The notes beneath the pieces were generated by a model, which ran no database searches, was not told where the DNA came from, and saw only the letters and a program-made list of their open reading frames with translations. A DNA stretch of 64,000 nt from Terriglobia bacterium (GTDB taxonomy: Bacteria > Acidobacteriota > Terriglobia > Acidiferrales > UBA7541): assembly GCA_020073485.1 (NCBI GenBank), contig JAIQFB010000005.1:62001-126000 (forward strand), in the 5' to 3' direction. A program made the position numbers and the translations under genes. Shown here piece after piece: positions 60,344-64,000 of the stretch (within the stretch, counting starts at the first letter, position 1; every line of letters starts with the position of its first letter).

Positions 60344-61315
60344 ATGCGAGAGGTTATGTTCACAAACCAAGTTGTCCGCCCAGTCCCACCGGATTTTTCC
60401 GGGACAGAGGACTTGCTCCAATTGCAAGTCGCTGCCCTGGAAGCCGCCGCGAATCCTATTCTCATCAGCAGGCGGGATGGCACCATCATTTGGGTCAACC
60501 ATGCATTTGAGCAGCTCTCTGGCTATGTCCGGGCAGAGGTGCTTGGTCAAAATACCCGTCTGCTCAAATCAGGGAAGCAAGCTCCGGCCATTTACAAGGA
60601 CCTTTGGGAGACGGTCCTTTCGGGCCAGAAGTGGCGGGGAGAACTGGTCAACCAGCGCAAGAATGGAAGTCTCTACCAGGAAGAGATGACCGTGACGCCG
60701 GTGAAAAACGCCTCCGGAGAAATCACCCACTTCATCGCCATCAAGCTGGACATTACCGAGCGGAAAAAGGCCGAGGAACAGATCCGCACGCTGGCCTTGT
60801 CGGACCCACTCACGGGACTGGCCAACTACCGGCGGCTTCTGGAAGTGCTGGATTCGGAAATCAGGAGGTATGACCGCACCGAGCGTCCTTTTTCCGTCCT
60901 GCTGCTCGACCTGGACGAATTAAAGAAAATCAACGATGTCTACGGGCATCTGACGGGAAGCCGCGCGATCGCCCGTGTTGCGGACGTGCTGCGCATGCAA
61001 CTCCGCGAAATCGATACCCCGGCGCGATACGGCGGCGACGAATTCGTGGTGGTCCTGCCGGAAACGGGGAGCGAGGCGATTCGCAAAGTGGTGAGGCGTA
61101 TTTCCGAGCGGCTGAGAGAAGACCCCGAGGAACCGCGTATTTCCGTGAGCTCGGGTGCGGCCATATTTACGGAAAATGGAAAGAACATCGACGAGCTGCT
61201 GGCTGCGGCGGACCGGGCCCTGTACCGTGAGAAGCGCGCTACCAAGAGGCTGCCCCCTCGAAGGCGCGTGCGGTCCCTGGTTCCACAGCTGCGCGGGCCC
61301 ATTGTCCCGAGTTGA
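60344..61315 (+). CDS. PAS-GGDEF diguanylate cyclase
   Basis: A 323-aa cytoplasmic protein. A PAS domain (about 25-145) includes GTIIWVNHAFEQLSGYVRAEVLGQNTRLL and a PAC motif KNASGEITHFIAIKLDITERKKAEEQ. The GGDEF domain (about 155-300) has the active-site YGGDEF near 232 and the allosteric I-site RxxD five residues before it (REIDTPAR), so it should make cyclic di-GMP and be inhibited by it. No membrane helix. It matches the PilZ proteins in the same window, though these are not adjacent. Start ATG 60344; an in-frame ATG at 60356 is also possible. Confidence 0.9.
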   Translation: MREVMFTNQVVRPVPPDFSGTEDLLQLQVAALEAAANPILISRRDGTIIWVNHAFEQLSGYVRAEVLGQNTRLLKSGKQAPAIYKDLWETVLSGQKWRGELVNQRKNGSLYQEEMTVTPVKNASGEITHFIAIKLDITERKKAEEQIRTLALSDPLTGLANYRRLLEVLDSEIRRYDRTERPFSVLLLDLDELKKINDVYGHLTGSRAIARVADVLRMQLREIDTPARYGGDEFVVVLPETGSEAIRKVVRRISERLREDPEEPRISVSSGAAIFTENGKNIDELLAAADRALYREKRATKRLPPRRRVRSLVPQLRGPIVPS

Positions 61316-61407
61316 TTCCGGCTGCACCCTTGATTCTTGCTTTTTCGTTCCTGCGTAACCTTGCGCGCAACTATTCGATTGGGGAGCGGCGCCAACGCGC
61401 TAGAAAA

Positions 61408-62565
61408 TCAAGCGTTCGCAGCGCTTTCCGGGGGCGTACCGGCGTTGAAGATAGCTTCAGCGGGCGGCAGGCATTGAATTTGAATCAATTGCGACGAAGG
61501 GAAGGGCTGCGAGGACGCTTTCTTCGATTTCAGATTCTCGGATGCGATCCCGGTCCGCGCAAAAGATTTTTCGCAATCCTGATAGGAAGGCCCGCGCATA
61601 TTTCCTTCGAGGTAAGCCAGCCCCGGACAGCGCGTGCAGGTTCCGCCGTGCGTGCACTGGGAACAGGCAGGCATATCGCGGAGGGTGATGGAGCGAACCT
61701 CGTTGAGTTGAGGGGAATGCCGCCAAATGTCCGCGAATTTCACGCTCCGCACATTCCCGCTGGGCAGGGGAAACTGCACGCAAGGATAGACGTCTCCGTA
61801 CGGAGAGACGTAGCAAGCCGTGTGGCCAGCGCTGCACGGCAGCGAGTCCAGTGCGTCCGCGTCCGGGCCTTGCGGGGGCGCGCAAAATTCCTCTGCGTTC
61901 CCGACCAGGGCTTCGTTCCGGAATACCTCCCGCAGAGCCGCTTCGTCCACATTCAAATCGAGGATGGACCGGTCGCCATCCATCATCGGCGTGATTGTCG
62001 GGTCCAGAATGAACTGCGCGCCGAGCCCGGCTGCCAGGGCCTTCACGCCGGAATAGTCCCGGACGTTTTGCCGCATGAGCACATTGGCAAAGATCACCTG
62101 CACTCCACGCTCGCGTAACAAACGCGCCGCCCGGATCGACTGCCGCAGCGAGCCCGGCATTTTCGTGACGGCGTCGTGGACCTCGGGGCGATGCGAATAA
62201 ATGCTGATCTGCACTGATTGCACGCCCAGCGCGTGGATGCGTTCGGCTTGTGCGGCGCGAATCAGGACTCCGTTGGTCTTAAGCTTCACGCAGAACGTGC
62301 GGGCGCGCGCGTGCTCCAGAATTTCAAAGAAATCCTTGCGCATCATGATCTCGCCCCCGCTGATGGTGAGATAGAAGACGCCGGCAGCGGCCATCTGATC
62401 CAGAAGGTCCAGGATTTCCGCGGTGGCCATCTCGCCGTGATCGCGATGATCGAGGTAGCAGTGAACGCACCGCTCGTTGCAGCGATAGGTCAGGTCGAGT
62501 TGCACGCTGAGCGGGATGCCCATCTGGAGGGCCTTGGCGGCCATTTCCGCGGCCAATGCGCTCAT
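61408..62565 (-). CDS. Radical SAM/SPASM peptide-modifying enzyme
   Basis: A 385-aa enzyme. The radical SAM cluster is CNERCVHC near 29-36, followed by GGEI in the SAM site. The C-terminal SPASM domain shows seven cysteines as CX12GX4C, gap, CX2CX5CX2CX17C, close to the canonical pattern, thus holding two auxiliary Fe-S clusters. SPASM enzymes typically modify peptides, as in PqqE or sactipeptide and mycofactocin systems. It overlaps the PqqD-like gene by four bases (ATGA). The last 45 residues after the final Cys are Ser/Pro-rich and unusual. The substrate peptide is not visible. Confidence 0.9.
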   Translation of the reverse strand: MSALAAEMAAKALQMGIPLSVQLDLTYRCNERCVHCYLDHRDHGEMATAEILDLLDQMAAAGVFYLTISGGEIMMRKDFFEILEHARARTFCVKLKTNGVLIRAAQAERIHALGVQSVQISIYSHRPEVHDAVTKMPGSLRQSIRAARLLRERGVQVIFANVLMRQNVRDYSGVKALAAGLGAQFILDPTITPMMDGDRSILDLNVDEAALREVFRNEALVGNAEEFCAPPQGPDADALDSLPCSAGHTACYVSPYGDVYPCVQFPLPSGNVRSVKFADIWRHSPQLNEVRSITLRDMPACSQCTHGGTCTRCPGLAYLEGNMRGPSYQDCEKSFARTGIASENLKSKKASSQPFPSSQLIQIQCLPPAEAIFNAGTPPESAANA

Positions 62566-62882
62566 CGGGTTTCCCGCGGGGAACTATTGGCGGCGGCCAA
62601 GGGTTTGTCGGAAATCAGCAGGATGCCGTGTCCGGCGAGTTGCTGGATGAAATTTTCGGCGTCCCGCAGGGCAACGTCCGGCGGAATGTCATACCGCGCG
62701 CAGATTTTGTTCCGGACGATTTCGTCCAGGGGGGTCACTCCGTCCGCCGATTCCCAGAGCAGCGTCGCGATTTCGTCCAGTGTGAACAGCGTGGAACTGG
62801 CCGCGGACATGACCATGGTCTCGTCGCCCAGCGGGCGCGAAGCGATCGCCGCGCTGCGCGCCATATAGCGTGTGTCATTCAT
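62562..62882 (-). CDS. PqqD-family peptide-binding protein
   Basis: A 106-aa protein with the PqqD/RiPP recognition element pattern: ETMVMSAASSTLFTLDEIATLLWESADGVTPLDEIV, in which the strand-turn-helix region forms the peptide-binding wing, and a helical C-terminus (DAENFIQQLAGHGIL). It overlaps the kinase-like gene by four bases on its 5' side and the radical SAM gene by four bases on its 3' side, so all are translated in step. PqqD proteins present a precursor peptide to the radical SAM enzyme. Confidence 0.88.
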   Translation of the reverse strand: MNDTRYMARSAAIASRPLGDETMVMSAASSTLFTLDEIATLLWESADGVTPLDEIVRNKICARYDIPPDVALRDAENFIQQLAGHGILLISDKPLAAANSSPRETR

Positions 62883-63694
62883 ACCAGCAACTCCCAGACC
62901 GAAGCATTCGGAACAAAGGTCAAGCGGCGCACGGGCACGCGGCCGGCGAAATCCAAGGCCGCATCGAAGACCATGCGCACGAATTCAGGATCCCGCGCAA
63001 AGAAAAGAATATTTCCCAGCAATCCGCGGACGGCATCGGCCACGGCGAGCGGCTCGATTTTATTTTCCGGGCCTTTGGCGAGCAGGTACAAAGCCTCGAT
63101 GGGGGCGCGCAGGTTTTCTCCCGCCCTCGCCAGTTCGCCGTAAAACGGAGTGCCCACGGCGAGATAGCCGCCGCCCTGCCGGATCACGTACGAAATCTCG
63201 TCGGTCAGCAGGGCGGCGTCCGGGGGAGCGAGCCTGGCCATGGTCGTCTTGCCCGCGCCGGAAACGCCCGAAAATAAAAACGCGCGGCCGTTGCGAATGG
63301 CGCTGGACGCGTGCAGCAGGAAGCCGCCCTTGCCGGCCAGCAGCAGCGTATGCACGATGCGCAGCACGGAATCGAGCGCATAGGGATTGATGGTCTGCCG
63401 GATGCTCCCGAGCGCGGTCGCCGGATTCCATTCCGCGCGAAAATCGCCGCGCTGCATCAGCCAGCGACCCGAATCCCAGCTCACGCGCACGTCTTCGTCC
63501 CGCGAGGCGGTGCCGCGGGGGGCCAGTTCGATATCGAAGTGGAAACTCGGTTTGCTCGACGAGGTCACGTAGCCTGCATAGCGTTCTTCAATCTGTTGAA
63601 CGAAGGCAGGGTCGCCGCAGCGCAGGCGGATCGGCAGGCCGCCGATATCGACCACCACGTCCGAAACTCGCGCCCGCCCAGGTAAACCCGTCAT
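62879..63694 (-). CDS. HPr kinase-like (HprK-related) P-loop protein
   Basis: A 271-aa protein. The second half has the HprK C-terminal pattern: LLLHASSAIRNG, the P-loop FSGVSGAGKTT (about 141-151), LLTDEISYVI and GTPFYGEL. The first half is a beta-rich domain of unknown role. In several peptide-modifying clusters such HprK-related kinases phosphorylate the precursor or a Ser residue rather than HPr, and no PTS genes are present here, so a peptide-directed kinase is the better guess. Start ATG 63694 is set by overlap (ATGA) with the upstream gene. Confidence 0.85.
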   Translation of the reverse strand: MTGLPGRARVSDVVVDIGGLPIRLRCGDPAFVQQIEERYAGYVTSSSKPSFHFDIELAPRGTASRDEDVRVSWDSGRWLMQRGDFRAEWNPATALGSIRQTINPYALDSVLRIVHTLLLAGKGGFLLHASSAIRNGRAFLFSGVSGAGKTTMARLAPPDAALLTDEISYVIRQGGGYLAVGTPFYGELARAGENLRAPIEALYLLAKGPENKIEPLAVADAVRGLLGNILFFARDPEFVRMVFDAALDFAGRVPVRRLTFVPNASVWELLV

Positions 63695-64000
63695 TTTGTC
63701 TCCTTCCCAAGGAACGTCCGCCGGAAAGCGGCCAGCCGGAGGTAGAGAAAAGTCGCGCGATCCGAAGCCAGCAACAGGCGGACGACCCACTGGCCGGATC
63801 CATGGGCACGGGCCGCGAATTCGATTTTCCGGTTGCCGCGCTCGACCGAAACCACGCGTCCCAGCAATTCCCGTTTATGGACGGGAGGATCGTCATGAGC
63901 AAGACGGTCGCCGCGGGTAATCAGGCAAAATTCCTCGAGACCCGGCGCACCGCTCAAACCTTTTCGGTCCACAACCCGGTGGACAAACAATCTCCCCCTC
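63691..64000 (-). CDS. S24/S26-type peptidase, C-terminal part (gene continues beyond the window)
   Basis: The last 100 or so codons of a gene running off the right edge. GRLFVHRVVD, LITRGDRLAHDDPPVHKRELLGRVVSV are typical of the catalytic core of S24/S26 signal-peptidase-like proteins, where the first block contributes to the active site and the TRGD block is conserved. The C-terminus ends RRTFLGKETK. It overlaps the kinase-like gene by four bases and shares its operon. The N-terminus with the nucleophile Ser is outside the window, so function is inferred. Confidence 0.75.
   Translation of the reverse strand, partial: RGRLFVHRVVDRKGLSGAPGLEEFCLITRGDRLAHDDPPVHKRELLGRVVSVERGNRKIEFAARAHGSGQWVVRLLLASDRATFLYLRLAAFRRTFLGKETK

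Overview
The window is about 60% GC and densely coded on both strands. It reads as a chromosomal segment of a Gram-negative, aerobic soil-type bacterium, most likely an acidobacterium. That placement is inference from gene content: LolA-like carrier, outer-membrane porin, lipoproteins, TonB-like C-terminal domain protein, M28 peptidase, fused MFS/spermidine-synthase protein, HipA-like kinase with DUF3037 partner, DUF4282 protein, and abundant short palindromic intergenic repeats. No rRNA, tRNA, phage, IS transposase or CRISPR array was recognised.

Left part (1-13 kb): the start of a gene probably encoding MltG and ruvX at the edge, an exported M28 peptidase, folP, a LolA-like protein, an FAD-linked oxidase, a bifunctional Ada protein, a PilZ protein, a HAD phosphatase, the purD-MOSC-purE group, a YncE-like beta-propeller and a CheY-like receiver. 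Middle left (13-24 kb): a second PilZ protein, a 1068-aa membrane/spermidine-synthase/TPR fusion, a coiled-coil membrane protein with a clear terminator, a small anti-sigma-type zinc protein, and a proteostasis cluster (htpX, clpB, hsp20), then queA.

Middle (24-39 kb): a Tat-exported dienelactone hydrolase, a lipoprotein of the DUF4440 type, a TonB-like protein, and a copper pair (a double-cupredoxin protein with a His/Asp repeat linker, followed by a SCO/SenC protein). After these come an NHL propeller, a phosphoesterase, an uncharacterised protein with a PD-(D/E)XK-like C-terminus, comF plus an HNH endonuclease, a DksA-type protein and an MFS transporter. At 39.9-46.6 kb lies a pyruvate dehydrogenase locus in the order lpd, dinB-like, lipB, E1alpha, E1beta, E2. 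LipB makes the octanoyl modification that the E2 lipoyl domain needs.

Right part (46-64 kb): porin, DUF3037/HipA-like pair, a histone-H1-like protein with an acidic head, a LysM lytic transglycosylase, a Cys/Met PLP enzyme, a divergent EF-G paralogue, DUF4282, a second coiled-coil protein paralogous to the one at 17 kb, greA and a PAS-GGDEF cyclase. The right edge carries a tightly coupled operon (S24/S26-type peptidase, HPr-kinase-like protein, PqqD-like protein, radical SAM/SPASM enzyme) that looks like a peptide-maturation system. It is the best candidate for an undescribed system here, but its upstream end lies outside the window.

Intergenic DNA is unusually rich in repeats: at least five families of inverted or tandem repeats recur in gene-free gaps.
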